From assembly GCA_016841625.1 (NCBI GenBank), contig JAENYU010000004.1, forward strand, positions 1 to 64,000: 64,000 nucleotides of DNA, given 5' to 3'. Below are positions 53,338 through 63,484 of this stretch, piece by piece. The position numbers were made by a program, and so were the translations under genes. Each line of letters opens with the position of its first letter. Within the stretch, counting starts at the first letter, position 1. The DNA comes from Methanobacteriota archaeon (GTDB lineage: Archaea > Halobacteriota > Methanosarcinia > Methanosarcinales > Methanosarcinaceae). The notes under the pieces are model-generated. The model had not been told where the DNA came from. It saw only the letters and a program-made list of their open reading frames with translations, and did no database searches.

Positions 53338-56300
53338 TCAGTGTCCACTTTCCAGGAACTTTATCCTGAACAAAGTTCTTCCATTTCCTTCAAGCTCGAT
53401 CGTACCCTCCAGCTGTTCTACAAGGGTATTTACAAGCTGCAAGCCTAAAGAATCGGTGTTTGTGAAGTCAATATTTTCCGGAAAACCCAACCCGTTATCC
53501 GAAACAATCAGTGTGAACTGATGACCTTTGTTAATAATGCTCCCTGTACCGTTATTATTTGTGATGTTACTTATACTTTTATTTCCTGAAATTTCATTCC
53601 GGAAAAGTTTAACGTGAATTTCCCCTTTCCTTCCGGCAGGGAAGGCGTGTTTCAGGGCATTGGAGACAAGTTCGTTGACAATGATCCCTAACGGGATTGC
53701 CGCGTCCATTCCCAGGAATATCTCCTCTACATCCAGTTTCAGCTTTACGTCCTCTTTCCTGACCATATACGAGCGGAGAAGGTCCGAGGTCAGTTTCCGG
53801 AGATAGGCTGCAAAATCAATGGTCTCGGTACCCCCTCCCTTGTACAGCTCTTCGTGGATAATTGCCATGGAAGCCACACGGTTCTGGCTTTCCCTGAATG
53901 CCTCGACCACCTTTTCCTCACTGAAGTGGTCGGCTTGCAGTTCAAGGAGGCTGGATATTACCTGAAGGTTGTTCTTGATCCGATGGTGGATCTCTTTCAT
54001 GCGGATCTTCTCGATCCTTGCAAGGGTTTCTTCCGCTTCCTTTCTCTCCGTGATGTCGTAGATTGCGCCCTCCAGGCGGCCTAATTTCCCTTCGTTTCCG
54101 GGAATGTGCTGGACGATTTCGTGGACCCATCTTCTGCTTCCGTCCCTATGCCTGATCCTGTATACCTCTTCGACGAAAATGCCAGGAGTGGAACTTATTT
54201 TAGCTATTTGCGGCTGGAGGCGGGCAAGATCTTCGGGCTCTATAATCTGTTCCCATATTACTTCTCCTGAAGTGAATTGTTCTTCTCTGTAACCGGTGAT
54301 CTCTTCCAGAGCTCCGTGCATGAAGATGTGTACGAAATTCAGGGTTGACTGGAAAGCAATCCCCTTGAAGTTCTGCATAAATGAACGGTACTTCTCTTCG
54401 CTTTCCCGTACTTTATCAAGGGAATGCTTGATCTGTGTGATGTCTTTATTTGTCCCGAGCATCCTGCTCATGCGGCCCTTTTCATCCTTCAGGAAGACTC
54501 CCCGGTTTTCCACATAAAAATAGCTCCCGTCCTTCTTCCTGAGCCTGTACTCCTCATGGTACCTCTCTCCGGTCTCCAGGCATTTTTTAAACGAATCAAC
54601 CGCACGCCTGCGGTCTTCCGGGTGTAAGCGCTCTTCCCAGTCAGCCTTACAGTTAATCCCGAATTCTTCCAGGCTATAATCCGTAAGCTCTTTGATAGCT
54701 CCTGCCCAGCCGAGTTCATCTCTCAGAAGATCATAATCATATACAAGCTGCCCGGTCTCTTCGGCAACGATGCGGAACCGTTCCTCGCTTTTCCGCAATT
54801 CTTCCGTTGCAAGTTTTCTCTCCGTGATGTCTTTTATCACCCCGATCATCCGGTATACTCTGCCCTTTTTGTCCCTCAAATAAGTCCCGCAGTCTTCCAC
54901 GTAAATATAGTTCCCTGAATTTTGTTTGAACCTGTATTCCTGACAGTAACTCCCTCCGCTCCTAAGGGATTTACCAAAGTGTGAGACTACATTTCCATAG
55001 TCTTCGGGGTGAACGTGCTCTTTCCAGAGGTTCCAGGTCGTAAGCTTACGGATTTCTTCATAAGTATAACCGGTAATTTCCTCAATGGCCCCTGCCCATT
55101 TTACATGTTCTGAATTAATGTTAAAATCGTATATGAGCTGGCCTGTCTTCTCTGCCGCTACGCGGAACCTTTCTTCGCTTTCCTGGAGTTTTTCCGCAGC
55201 AAGCTTTATGAGTGTGATATCTTTTAGCACCCCTATAGCTTTGCGGATATGCCCCTCGTCGTCCCGGAGGTAAACCCCGCTGTCTTCAACGTGGAAATAG
55301 TTCCCGTCTTTCTTCCTGAACCTGTATTCCACACGAAAACGGTTGCAACTTTTCTGGAATTCCCTGAGTTTTGCCAGAGTCTCTCCCCGGTCTTCCGGAT
55401 GGATATGCTCTGCCCACATTTTCCCATCGAATTTCCGGAACTCTTCAATGCTGTACCCGGTAACTTCGGTGATTGCCCCTGCCCAGGAAAGTATGTCGTT
55501 CACATGGTCATGTTCAAAGACGATCTGCCCTGTCTGTTCGGCAGCAACCCTGAAGCGCTCCTCGCTTTCCTCAAGTTTCCTCTGGGCAAGCTTCTTCTCT
55601 CCAATGTCTTTGATAATTCCAAGTGCCTTGCATATGTTTCCGTTTTCATCTCTAAGGTAGATTCCTTCATCCTCCACGGTAACATAGCTTCCATCTTTTC
55701 TTCTGAGCCTGTACTCTTCGAAGAAATCCCCTCCTTCTTTCCTGCACTGTTCATGTGCCGACGTCACCCTTTCCCGGTCTTCAGGATGGATCAACCCAAC
55801 CCAGCCGTTGACGGTGATTTCCTGGAATTCCTCAAAGCCGTATCCGGTAATTTCGGGGATTGCTCCCCCCCATTCAATTACCCCTTTGGTATAGTTATCA
55901 TGATAGAGGACCTGGCCGGTATGTTCTGCAATCAAGCGGTACCTTTCTTCACTTTTTTCAAGTTTCTCCCTGGCAAGTTTCTGTTCCGTGATATCTTTTT
56001 TCACGCCAATGATCCTGCAAGGGCACCCTTTTTCGTCTTTAAGGATCTGCCCGCAGGATTCCACGTAGAAGTAGTCCCCGTCTTTTCTCCTGAACCTGTA
56101 TTCTTCTTGAATCCTGCCCCCCTTCTCGAGGGCTTCATTGATCCTTTCGACGGCACGTTTCCTGTCCTCAGGGTGGACGTGTTCTGCCCATTTTTCCACG
56201 TCGAATTTCTGGAATTCTTCTGCAGAATAGCCTGTGAGCTCCTGGATAGCTCCTGCCCAGTAGATAACCTCGTTTTTAAGGTCATGCTCAAATACGATTT

Positions 56301-58341
56301 GTCCGGTCTGCTCTGTTGCATTCCTGTATTTTTCTTCGCTTTCTTCCAGTTTCGGCCGCGCCCGTTTTCTCCCCGCTCTCTCTTTACTACGCCCTACCGA
56401 TCTGCAAGGGCACCCTTTTTCGTCTTTAAGGATCTGCCCGCAGGATTCCACGTAGAAGTAGTCCCCGTCTTTTCTCCTGAACCTGTACTCCTCAACGAAC
56501 CTTTCCCCTTTCTCGAGGGCTCCCATGATCCTTTCGATGGAACGTTTCCTGTCCTCGGGGTGGACGTGTTCTGCCCATTTTTCCAAGTCGAATTTCTGGA
56601 ATTCTTCGGCAGAATAGCCTGTAAGTTCCTGGATCGCTCCCGCCCAGTCGATAATCCCGCTTTTAAGGTCATTCTCAAATACTATTTGTCCGGTCTGTTC
56701 GGCAGCCTGCCGGTACTTCTCTTCACTTTTCTCAAGTTTTTCCCTGGCAAGCTTTCTTTCCGTGATGTCTTTTATTACCCCGGCAGTCCTGTAGACCTTC
56801 CCATCCTTATCTTTTAAGTAAAAGCCGTTGTCCTCTGCGTAGAAGTAGCTCCCATCTTTTCTCCTGAGCCTGTACTCTTTATAGAAGTCTTCCCCTGTCG
56901 CCAGGCATTTTTTATAGGTCTCGACAGCCATCTGGCGGTCCTCCGGGTGGAGGTGTTCAGCCCAGACCTCAGGGATGAATTTCTGGAACTCGTCATAACT
57001 GTATCCCGTCAGTTCTTCAATGGCTCCTGCCCAGATACTCCGGTTGGTCCTCAAATCATAATCATAAACAAGCTGCCCGGTCCTTTCTACAACTGCCCTG
57101 AACCTTTCTTCACTTTTCTCAAGTGTTTCCTGGACGAGCTTTCTTTCGCTTATGTCTTTCATTACTCCGAGGAGTCTGAATATGCGACCGCTTTCGTCTT
57201 TGAAGTAGAATCCACGGTCTTCCACGTGGAAGTAAGTCCCGTCCTTTCTCCTGAACCGGTACTCTTCGAGGTATTTATCCCCGGTTTTCATGCACATTTT
57301 ATGGGTTTTCCAGGCCCTTTCCCTGTCTTCGGGATGTATATGGTCAATCCAGCAATCCAGATTCATCTTCTGCATTTCTTCAAATGTGTAGCCGACAAGC
57401 TCTTTGATCGCCCCCACCCAGTCAATTCTCCCTGTTGCAAGGTCATAATCATATACAAGTTGCCCCGTCTGTTCGGTAGCAATGCGGTACCTTTCCTCAC
57501 CTTTTCGGAACGTTTCTTCCACAGCCTTGCACTGAGTCATGTCCAGCATCACGCCTGCAATCCCGCTAACATTTCCAGAGCTGTCCTTATATGCGGCTTT
57601 GTGGAACAGGAAATCCCTTGTTATGCCGTCGGCACAGACCACCCGGGTTTCGTAATAGTGGGTTCCTCCTTTCTCGAGAAGTTCCATGTCATGCTTCCGA
57701 TAAATTCCCGCAAGCTCTTTAAGCACCTTTTTATGCAACTCTGCAAAAGACCCTCCAATGACCTTTTCCTTCGGAAGCCCCATGATCTGCCTGGCAAATG
57801 TCTCGTTGCAGTTTAAGTATGTTCCATTCAGGTCCCTCTGGAATACGGGGCTCGGAATGTCGTCGAGCAGGGTTTCCAAAAAACTAACGGTGTTTCGAAG
57901 AGCTTCTTCTGCCCCCGTAAGTTCGAGATTCCTTTTCCCTGCACTTTCCTCGAACTCTTCACACTTTTTTTTCAGTTCCTCTTCGGCTTTCCGGAAGGGG
58001 CTTATGTCAAACCCGTAGAGGTCTACGCAGTTTTCTTCCGGCAGGGAGCAGAATGTGACGGAGTATGTCCTTTTCTCCGTATTAATTTCAAATTGTTCCG
58101 GATTTTTTTGAGAAAGTATTCCCCTTATCTTATCGACCATTGATTGAGGAAGTTTTTCTCCTTCCCTGCAGCCCCAGTATTCCGTCAGAGGACTTGCAGC
58201 CTTGTTCGCATAGAGGACTGTCCCTCTTCTATCTACTCTGAGGACAGGGTTCGGGTTATTTGAAGGAAACTGGTCCGGCATTTTTACTTCTTCTTTTTCC
58301 CCATGCCAGTTGCAGGCTTCAGCGTCTTTAGAATCCCCCAT
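53338..58341 (-). CDS. Giant cytoplasmic histidine kinase with about eleven PAS domains
   Basis: A 1667-aa kinase without membrane helices. After an N-terminal PAS-like region (NPNPVLRVDRRGTVLYANKA) and a second (LLDDIPSPVFQRDLNGTYLNC), eight closely related PAS/PAC units follow, each opening with a variant of ESEERFRVAAEQTGQ and containing HPEDR and YRFRRKDGxYF. An eleventh PAS differs (SFMQNFKGIAFQS). The core has KEIHHRIKNNLQVISSLLELQ (HisKA_2) and NELVSNALKHAFPAGRKGEI with DNGLGFP. In one unit the linker DITExK is degraded to ERAGRK (near 56350-56395). GAGGT precedes the ATG. It likely signals to the receiver gene downstream. Confidence 0.93.
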   Translation of the reverse strand: MGDSKDAEACNWHGEKEEVKMPDQFPSNNPNPVLRVDRRGTVLYANKAASPLTEYWGCREGEKLPQSMVDKIRGILSQKNPEQFEINTEKRTYSVTFCSLPEENCVDLYGFDISPFRKAEEELKKKCEEFEESAGKRNLELTGAEEALRNTVSFLETLLDDIPSPVFQRDLNGTYLNCNETFARQIMGLPKEKVIGGSFAELHKKVLKELAGIYRKHDMELLEKGGTHYYETRVVCADGITRDFLFHKAAYKDSSGNVSGIAGVMLDMTQCKAVEETFRKGEERYRIATEQTGQLVYDYDLATGRIDWVGAIKELVGYTFEEMQKMNLDCWIDHIHPEDRERAWKTHKMCMKTGDKYLEEYRFRRKDGTYFHVEDRGFYFKDESGRIFRLLGVMKDISERKLVQETLEKSEERFRAVVERTGQLVYDYDLRTNRSIWAGAIEELTGYSYDEFQKFIPEVWAEHLHPEDRQMAVETYKKCLATGEDFYKEYRLRRKDGSYFYAEDNGFYLKDKDGKVYRTAGVIKDITERKLAREKLEKSEEKYRQAAEQTGQIVFENDLKSGIIDWAGAIQELTGYSAEEFQKFDLEKWAEHVHPEDRKRSIERIMGALEKGERFVEEYRFRRKDGDYFYVESCGQILKDEKGCPCRSVGRSKERAGRKRARPKLEESEEKYRNATEQTGQIVFEHDLKNEVIYWAGAIQELTGYSAEEFQKFDVEKWAEHVHPEDRKRAVERINEALEKGGRIQEEYRFRRKDGDYFYVESCGQILKDEKGCPCRIIGVKKDITEQKLAREKLEKSEERYRLIAEHTGQVLYHDNYTKGVIEWGGAIPEITGYGFEEFQEITVNGWVGLIHPEDRERVTSAHEQCRKEGGDFFEEYRLRRKDGSYVTVEDEGIYLRDENGNICKALGIIKDIGEKKLAQRKLEESEERFRVAAEQTGQIVFEHDHVNDILSWAGAITEVTGYSIEEFRKFDGKMWAEHIHPEDRGETLAKLREFQKSCNRFRVEYRFRKKDGNYFHVEDSGVYLRDDEGHIRKAIGVLKDITLIKLAAEKLQESEERFRVAAEKTGQLIYDFNINSEHVKWAGAIEEITGYTYEEIRKLTTWNLWKEHVHPEDYGNVVSHFGKSLRSGGSYCQEYRFKQNSGNYIYVEDCGTYLRDKKGRVYRMIGVIKDITERKLATEELRKSEERFRIVAEETGQLVYDYDLLRDELGWAGAIKELTDYSLEEFGINCKADWEERLHPEDRRRAVDSFKKCLETGERYHEEYRLRKKDGSYFYVENRGVFLKDEKGRMSRMLGTNKDITQIKHSLDKVRESEEKYRSFMQNFKGIAFQSTLNFVHIFMHGALEEITGYREEQFTSGEVIWEQIIEPEDLARLQPQIAKISSTPGIFVEEVYRIRHRDGSRRWVHEIVQHIPGNEGKLGRLEGAIYDITERKEAEETLARIEKIRMKEIHHRIKNNLQVISSLLELQADHFSEEKVVEAFRESQNRVASMAIIHEELYKGGGTETIDFAAYLRKLTSDLLRSYMVRKEDVKLKLDVEEIFLGMDAAIPLGIIVNELVSNALKHAFPAGRKGEIHVKLFRNEISGNKSISNITNNNGTGSIINKGHQFTLIVSDNGLGFPENIDFTNTDSLGLQLVNTLVEQLEGTIELEGNGRTLFRIKFLESGH
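56001..56715 (-). repeat. Recent tandem duplication of a PAS unit
   Basis: Two segments of about 320 bp (56001-56320 and 56394-56715) inside the giant kinase gene are nearly identical in DNA, far more than the other PAS units are to each other. The linker between them is GC-rich and divergent. Confidence 0.75.
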
Positions 58342-58744
58342 TTACCTCACTTTTTAGTTTGTCCCTTTTGCTTATGAAAATGAGTATCTGTAGAACTTCT
58401 TAAGTTTCGAGCTTCTTAAGTTTTACCATTTAAAGTTTCAATTCAAAAAGTCAGTTGGGCTGTGAATTTCCCTTTTCACGACACGTTAAAATTTACAAAT
58501 TTTTAATTGTTCATGGATATGTCTATTAAAAGTAGGTACATTAACCATTTTCCTGTTACTCCCCCATCATTTAAAAAGTATATGATATGTATCCATTTTT
58601 TACAAAGTATCTCCCATCTCTTTAAGGCCTCCCCTTTCTCTCATTCCAAATAGGAGCTGAAGGACGCCTGTGCCCTCCTTATATCGGCGTCCTGATTCAG
58701 GTGTCCTGATTCCGGGACCAGTTGTTCCGGAATTAATCCTCGTT
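58342..58744. other. Intergenic region between two PAS kinases
   Basis: About 400 bp without a gene. A 7-bp hairpin GGACGCC / GGCGTCC (58662-58692) lies 3' of the 58745 kinase gene. The rest is AT-rich and should contain the promoter of the giant kinase. Confidence 0.45.
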
Positions 58745-61027
58745 TCACTTTCCCGGTTCCCTGAACATGATTCTGAATGTGCTGCCCCTTACTTTTTCAA
58801 GTTCGACTGTGCCCTCTATCTGGTCGACAAGGGTGTTTACAAGCTGAAGGCCGAGTGAATCGGTGTGCCTGAACTCGATCTCTTCAGGGAAGCCTGCTCC
58901 GTTGTCCGAAACTATCAGGGTGAACCCGGAGGAATCCCTGCTTTCAATGCCATCACTGCTTTCACTGTTATCCCAGCTTTCAATGTCCCTGTGCTTCGAG
59001 TTCTCCTCGGAGTTCTCATAATCTTGGTCTCCTGTCCTCCGGAAGCTTATCCGGATTTCTCCCGTCATTTCCGGGGCAAAAGCATGTTTCAGGGAGTTAG
59101 AGACCAGTTCGTTGATGATGATCCCCAGGGGAATGGCGTTGTCCATCCCGATGAATATTTCCTCGACGTCAAGTTCAAGCTTGATATTGTCGCTTTCCCG
59201 GGTGTAGGATTTCAGGAGGTCTGCGGTCAGTTTCCGGAGGTATACTGAAAAGTCAAGGGTCAGCATGTCCTTGTCTTTGCTTTCGTAGAGTTCCTCGTGG
59301 ATAATTGCCATTGATACAACACGGTTCTGGCTTTCCCTGAAAGCTTCGAGGACTTCTTTGTCACTAAATTTCTCTGCTTGAAGTTCAAGAAGGCTGGAAA
59401 TTACCTGAAGGTTGTTCTTTATACGGTGGTGGATTTCCCTCTTCCGGATTTCTCTGGTTTTTTCCAGGGCTTTTTCTGCTACCTTTCTCTCTGTTATGTC
59501 CTTGATCACGCCCAGCATCCTATAGATGCGGCCAGATTCGTCCTTCAGGAAAATTCCGTTGTCTTCGGCGTAAAAATAGCTCCCGTCTTTCTTCATGAAG
59601 CGGTATTCTTCATGGTACGGGGTGTTGGCTTCGAATGCTTCATAATGCGCCTTTGCCGCCTTTTCCCGGTCTTCCGGGTGGATATGCAGGGCCCAACCTT
59701 GCATGTTGCAGTTCTGGAATTCTTCAACACCGTATCCCGTAAGTTTCTCAATAGCCCCTGCCCAGTCGTTTCGATCCGCTTCAATATCGTAATCGTAAAT
59801 TAGCTGCCCTGTCTGTTCTGCGGCCATCTGGTATCTTTCTTCACTTTTTTGCAAAATCTCTTCGGCTTTTTTGAGCTCGGTGATGTCCTGCATTATGCCG
59901 ACTATTCCTGCCCTGTTGCCTGCAGTATCGTAGTAGAGGGCTTTTGTGATGAGAAAGTCCTGAATTTCTCCTTTCGCGCACCTGACTTTTGCTTCATAGT
60001 GCTGTTTTTCGTTTTCTCTGAACAGTTTGCGGTCGTATTTTTCATATACATCGGCAAATTCTCCGGGTACTTTGTCCTCAAACTCGTGCATAGAGTGCCC
60101 GACGAGGATCTCTTTGGGAAGGCCCATGATCCTGCTGGCAAAGAGTTCATTGCAGCCGAGGTAAATCCCGTTCATGTCTTTGTAAAATATGGGGGTCGGA
60201 ATCGCGTCAAGGAGGGTTTCCTGGAACTGCAGGTTGTCCCGGAGGGCTTTTTCAACCTTTTTGAGTTCGCTTATATCCAGCAGTACCCCTACCAGAATGG
60301 CAAAGTCTTCGGTTTCATCCATGTAAACGGCTCTGCTGATGTGGAAATCTCTCTCCTCCCCGTTCAGGTAAGGGATTAAGGTTTCGTAAACGTGTTTGCC
60401 TCCTTTCCTCAGGAGTTCCATGTCCAGCTGCTGGTACTCCCTGGCAGTAGCAGGAGGTATTATTGTTTCGAGTTCGGTCAGTTTGAAGCCTCTGGCCCTT
60501 TCTTCCGGAAGCCCGATGATCTGGTCTGCAAAGAGCCTGTTGCAGCCCAGGTACTTCCCTTCCCTGTCTTTGTAATATACAGGCGCAGGAATCGTGTCCA
60601 CCATGGTTTCCATTATCTGGAGGTTGTTCCAGAGGGCTTTTTCCAGCCGAAGATGCTTTTTTTTGCTTTTTTCTTCTCTCTGCACCCTGGAACTGATGTT
60701 AAAACCGTAAATGTTTACAGCTTCCTCCTCCGGATCATAATAAAAGGTCAGAAGGTATACCCTTTCCCCAACTTCCAGCTCAAGTTCTTCTGCTCTTTCC
60801 CGGCCGCTTGCCTTTCTCACGAAACTTTCCGGGGTTTCCGGGAGTTTTTTTCCCACTTCCACATCCCAGCTTTTCAGCAGGGGGTCAGCTGCTCTGTTTG
60901 CGTAGAGGACTGTCCCGTCAATTTTCACCCTTATTACAGGGTTCGGGTTTTTTGCAGGAAACTGTTCCATCCACTTTCCTTCGCCGACGTTCTCTTTCGT
61001 CTTTTCAGTACTTTTTATGCTGGACAC
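58745..61027 (-). CDS. Cytoplasmic multi-PAS histidine kinase
   Basis: A 760-aa kinase with an N-terminal PAS-like region (NPNPVIRVKIDGTVLYANRA), two PAS_4-like domains that begin IPAPVYYKDREGKYLGC and IPTPIFYKDMNGIYLGC, and a PAS/PAC unit (SEERYQMAAEQTGQLIYDYDI). The core is HisKA_2 with KREIHHRIKNNLQVISSLLELQ, and HATPase with NELVSNSLKHAFAPEMTGEI and DNGAGFP. An insert rich in D, E, N and S lies inside the HATPase at about 685-715. No membrane segment is present. It resembles the giant kinase at 53338 and both probably derive from one ancestor. Confidence 0.93.
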   Translation of the reverse strand: MSSIKSTEKTKENVGEGKWMEQFPAKNPNPVIRVKIDGTVLYANRAADPLLKSWDVEVGKKLPETPESFVRKASGRERAEELELEVGERVYLLTFYYDPEEEAVNIYGFNISSRVQREEKSKKKHLRLEKALWNNLQIMETMVDTIPAPVYYKDREGKYLGCNRLFADQIIGLPEERARGFKLTELETIIPPATAREYQQLDMELLRKGGKHVYETLIPYLNGEERDFHISRAVYMDETEDFAILVGVLLDISELKKVEKALRDNLQFQETLLDAIPTPIFYKDMNGIYLGCNELFASRIMGLPKEILVGHSMHEFEDKVPGEFADVYEKYDRKLFRENEKQHYEAKVRCAKGEIQDFLITKALYYDTAGNRAGIVGIMQDITELKKAEEILQKSEERYQMAAEQTGQLIYDYDIEADRNDWAGAIEKLTGYGVEEFQNCNMQGWALHIHPEDREKAAKAHYEAFEANTPYHEEYRFMKKDGSYFYAEDNGIFLKDESGRIYRMLGVIKDITERKVAEKALEKTREIRKREIHHRIKNNLQVISSLLELQAEKFSDKEVLEAFRESQNRVVSMAIIHEELYESKDKDMLTLDFSVYLRKLTADLLKSYTRESDNIKLELDVEEIFIGMDNAIPLGIIINELVSNSLKHAFAPEMTGEIRISFRRTGDQDYENSEENSKHRDIESWDNSESSDGIESRDSSGFTLIVSDNGAGFPEEIEFRHTDSLGLQLVNTLVDQIEGTVELEKVRGSTFRIMFREPGK

Positions 61028-61254
61028 TTCCCGGGGTTTGTTTTATTTCGTTGATTTTGTTCTGGGTTCAGGGAAAAATGAATTCTGAAAAAATTCAATA
61101 CTCTAATTTTTTTAATCTCATTTGAATTACAGCTTTTTAATTTTTATGTTTTGAGTTTGTAAATTTATGTTCTACGTGCTGCCCTGGAGATGTAGAGGAC
61201 GATGTATTAAAATATCCTGAAGATTTAAAATATCCAGAAGATTTGCCAGAGTGT
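61028..61254. other. Promoter region and omega-RNA guide site
   Basis: AT-rich DNA between the kinase gene and the iscB element. The last 16 nt (61239-61254) flank the element end and are where an IscB guide would be encoded. GAAGATTT repeats twice (61219-61245). Confidence 0.35.
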
Positions 61255-61872
61255 CAACTACCCCTCCCTAAAATCTAAGCCGTATGGCTTAGATTTTAGA
61301 GTAAGGGGCTTGCAAAAGCCCTAGTTGATTAGCCTAAGTACGTTATTCTGGTCACGATATTCGTGGATACTCCACTCGTTCACGAAGATTTCGATCTAAC
61401 TAAACATCTCTTAGAGGTTGGAGAAGTGGAACGATCATTAACAAGCCAGTATAACAGTGGCGAAGTGGACTAACTCCATTCAGGAGGACGAAACTATCAA
61501 AGTATTTCAGTATCTCCGAATGATATACGGCATTTCCACACGGCAAGCTAATCATGTAAAAAAAGTAGTGTTGTTTCCAAATTTTGTGGGATCACTATCA
61601 ATGGCTCCCTGGTGATCCATTGACCTACACCCCCACGTCACTGGTTCAATGGGGGTGGCCACATAGTTACGAATTCTTCATCCGACTCAAAAATTCCTGA
61701 AAAATGCAAACTCTTAAAATAATCGGAGTTATTAACCTCGAGTTTTCCATAACATTACACAATCCATTCTAAAATAATAAATAAGTGAGTTTATTTTAGC
61801 TGATATGTACAAAAGTTCATAAAGTGATTCGGAGATACTGTATTTGTCAAAAATCTTAATAATGAACCATTA
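61255..61872 (+). ncRNA. Candidate IscB omega RNA
   Basis: A 600-bp structured region with no gene precedes iscB, where omega RNAs of IscB are encoded. Visible stems are CTAAAATCTAAGCC / GGCTTAGATTTTAG (61268-61299), GGGCTT / AAGCCC (61306-61321), CAACTA / TAGTTG closing both (61255-61260 and 61322-61327), CACGA / TCGTG, GGATCAC / GTGATCC and CACCCCCA / TGGGGGTG (within 61588-61660). The guide would lie directly before 61255. The exact 3' end is unknown. Confidence 0.65.
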
Positions 61873-63174
61873 ATGCCAACAACCCCGAGGAAGGCAAGAA
61901 TCTTACTGAAATCTGGAAAGGCAGAAGTGGTACAAAGAAACCCATTTACCATTAGGTTATTATATCCCTGTGGAAACGCTACGCAGGAGATCACATTAGG
62001 GATTGATACCGGATACTCCAATATTGGTTTTTCGGCAGTTACCGAGAAAGAAGAATTAATTTCAGGAGAAGTACAGCTTCTTACCGGGATGGTTGAGAGA
62101 AATCAGGAAAGAGCAATGTACCGGAGAACCCGAAGAAACAGGTTAAGGTACCGAAAACCTGGATTTGACCAGAACACCAATAAGGAAGGATGGTTTGCTC
62201 CTTCAATCCGGCACAAGCTTGATACTCATTTAAGGTTTGTGGAAAAACTTCACGAACTTTTACCGATAACTAAAATAGTGGTCGAAATTGGGAAGTTTGA
62301 TATTCAGAAAATCAAAAATCCTGACATCAAAGGTAAACAGTATCAGGAAGGGGAACAAAAAGGATATGAGAACCTCCGTGCTTACATTTTGCACCGGGAT
62401 GGTTACAAATGTCAAAACCCTGACTGTAGTATAACATCAGGCAAGTATACCCGGTTAGACGTTCACCACATTGTTTATAGGAGCAACGGAGGTTCTGACA
62501 GTCCTAGTAACCTTATTACCCTGTGCTCTCGCTGTCATACTCCGAAAAATCATAAGGGGTTTTTGTTGATATGGAAACCCAAAACTAAGGGTTTTAAAGA
62601 CGCTACATTTATGAACACTGTTAAAACGAAAGTGTTTGAAATCTTGAAAGAAACTTATGGAAATGTGAAAGCTACCTATGGATACCTCACAAAAATTAAA
62701 AGGTTGAGTATGGGGCTTGAAAAAACGCATTATAATGATGCTTTTTGTACTGTGGAAGGTGATAAGCAGATCAGGCATGAACCTTTTATAATTAAGCAGG
62801 TTCGCCGGAATAACCGGAGTCTGTCAAAGTTTTATGATGCGAAGTACATAGATTCAAGAGATGGCTCTACTAAATCAGGTCAAGACCTGAACTCTGGAAG
62901 AACTTGCAGGAATAAGAATCTAAACACTGAAAACCTTAGACAGTACAGACAACAGAAGGTTAAGAAGGGTCGTTATAGCATCAGGAAAAAAAGATACCCT
63001 ATTCAGCCTATGGATTTGGTTAAGTTTAAAGAAACTTTGTATTATGTAGCAGGAACTCAAAACGAAGGAGCATATATTAAATTGAAAAATCTCAAAAAGG
63101 TTATTCGATCTGAAAAAGTTAACCTAATCAAGTACGGAAAAGGTTTTTGTTGGCTTAATCCAAAAGTAGTTTGA
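61873..63174 (+). CDS. iscB: IscB RNA-guided HNH/RuvC endonuclease
   Basis: A complete 433-aa IscB, the family from which Cas9 arose. The PLMP-type N-terminus is MPTTPRKARILLKSGKAEVV. RuvC-I is GIDTGYSNIGFSAV (D45), the arginine-rich bridge helix is YRRTRRNRLRYRK at 83-95, and RuvC-II is VVEIGKFD (E138). An HNH domain is inserted at about 165-225 with C180, C185, DVHHIVYRS (H198-H199), and CSRC at 218-221. RuvC-III is THYNDA (H286, D289). All catalytic residues are present. The long upstream non-coding region is the likely omega RNA. The C-terminus is basic and should bind the target-adjacent motif. Confidence 0.95.
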   Translation: MPTTPRKARILLKSGKAEVVQRNPFTIRLLYPCGNATQEITLGIDTGYSNIGFSAVTEKEELISGEVQLLTGMVERNQERAMYRRTRRNRLRYRKPGFDQNTNKEGWFAPSIRHKLDTHLRFVEKLHELLPITKIVVEIGKFDIQKIKNPDIKGKQYQEGEQKGYENLRAYILHRDGYKCQNPDCSITSGKYTRLDVHHIVYRSNGGSDSPSNLITLCSRCHTPKNHKGFLLIWKPKTKGFKDATFMNTVKTKVFEILKETYGNVKATYGYLTKIKRLSMGLEKTHYNDAFCTVEGDKQIRHEPFIIKQVRRNNRSLSKFYDAKYIDSRDGSTKSGQDLNSGRTCRNKNLNTENLRQYRQQKVKKGRYSIRKKRYPIQPMDLVKFKETLYYVAGTQNEGAYIKLKNLKKVIRSEKVNLIKYGKGFCWLNPKVV

Positions 63175-63331
63175 GGTTAGAAAGTTTACGCATTCATCTC
63201 CCACCTGCCAGCCTTCGGCTGTCGAGGAAGGAGTCTTCTGCTTTTGAAGATAAATTAAACGACGTTGTAAATTTTAGAAATGAGTACTCACACAAAAACT
63301 CGGGACCCTCTGGAAAAGCAAGACTTGATTA

Positions 63332-63403
63332 TGGACTCGGCGGGATTTGAACCCGCGGCCTTTACGTTGCGAACGTAACGATCTTCCCCTGATCTACGAG
63401 CCC
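63332..63403 (-). tRNA. tRNA-Ala (CGC)
   Basis: On the minus strand the acceptor stem pairs GGGCTCG with CGAGTCC, followed by discriminator A. The anticodon stem TTACG / CGTAA encloses loop TTCGCAA with anticodon CGC. The T arm is GCGGGTTCAAATCCCGC. No CCA is encoded. The iscB element lies about 80 bp away. Confidence 0.92.
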
Positions 63404-63484
63404 TTTTCGGAAAAAAAGGGAAATGAAAAAGAAAATTATGTAAAGGACGGTTTTCCCGGAGAATATCCGGTTTTTCCGTATCCT

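Larger units (their letters stand above)
61255..63252 (+). mobile_element. IS200/IS605-related element carrying iscB
   Basis: The upstream end (61255-61327) is CAACTACCCC-TCC, a 14-bp hairpin, then AAGGGGCTT. Its complement matches the layout of the tnpB element's right end at 37206-37250. The distal end (63195-63250) matches the tnpB element's left end. The nuclease gene is thus inverted relative to the ends when compared with the tnpB element. No tnpA is present. Confidence 0.75.

Noticed and set aside
55249-56817. A 522-codon plus-strand frame inside the giant kinase gene
   Set aside because: It is the antisense shadow of repeated PAS units; the length comes from the repeat and codon bias.
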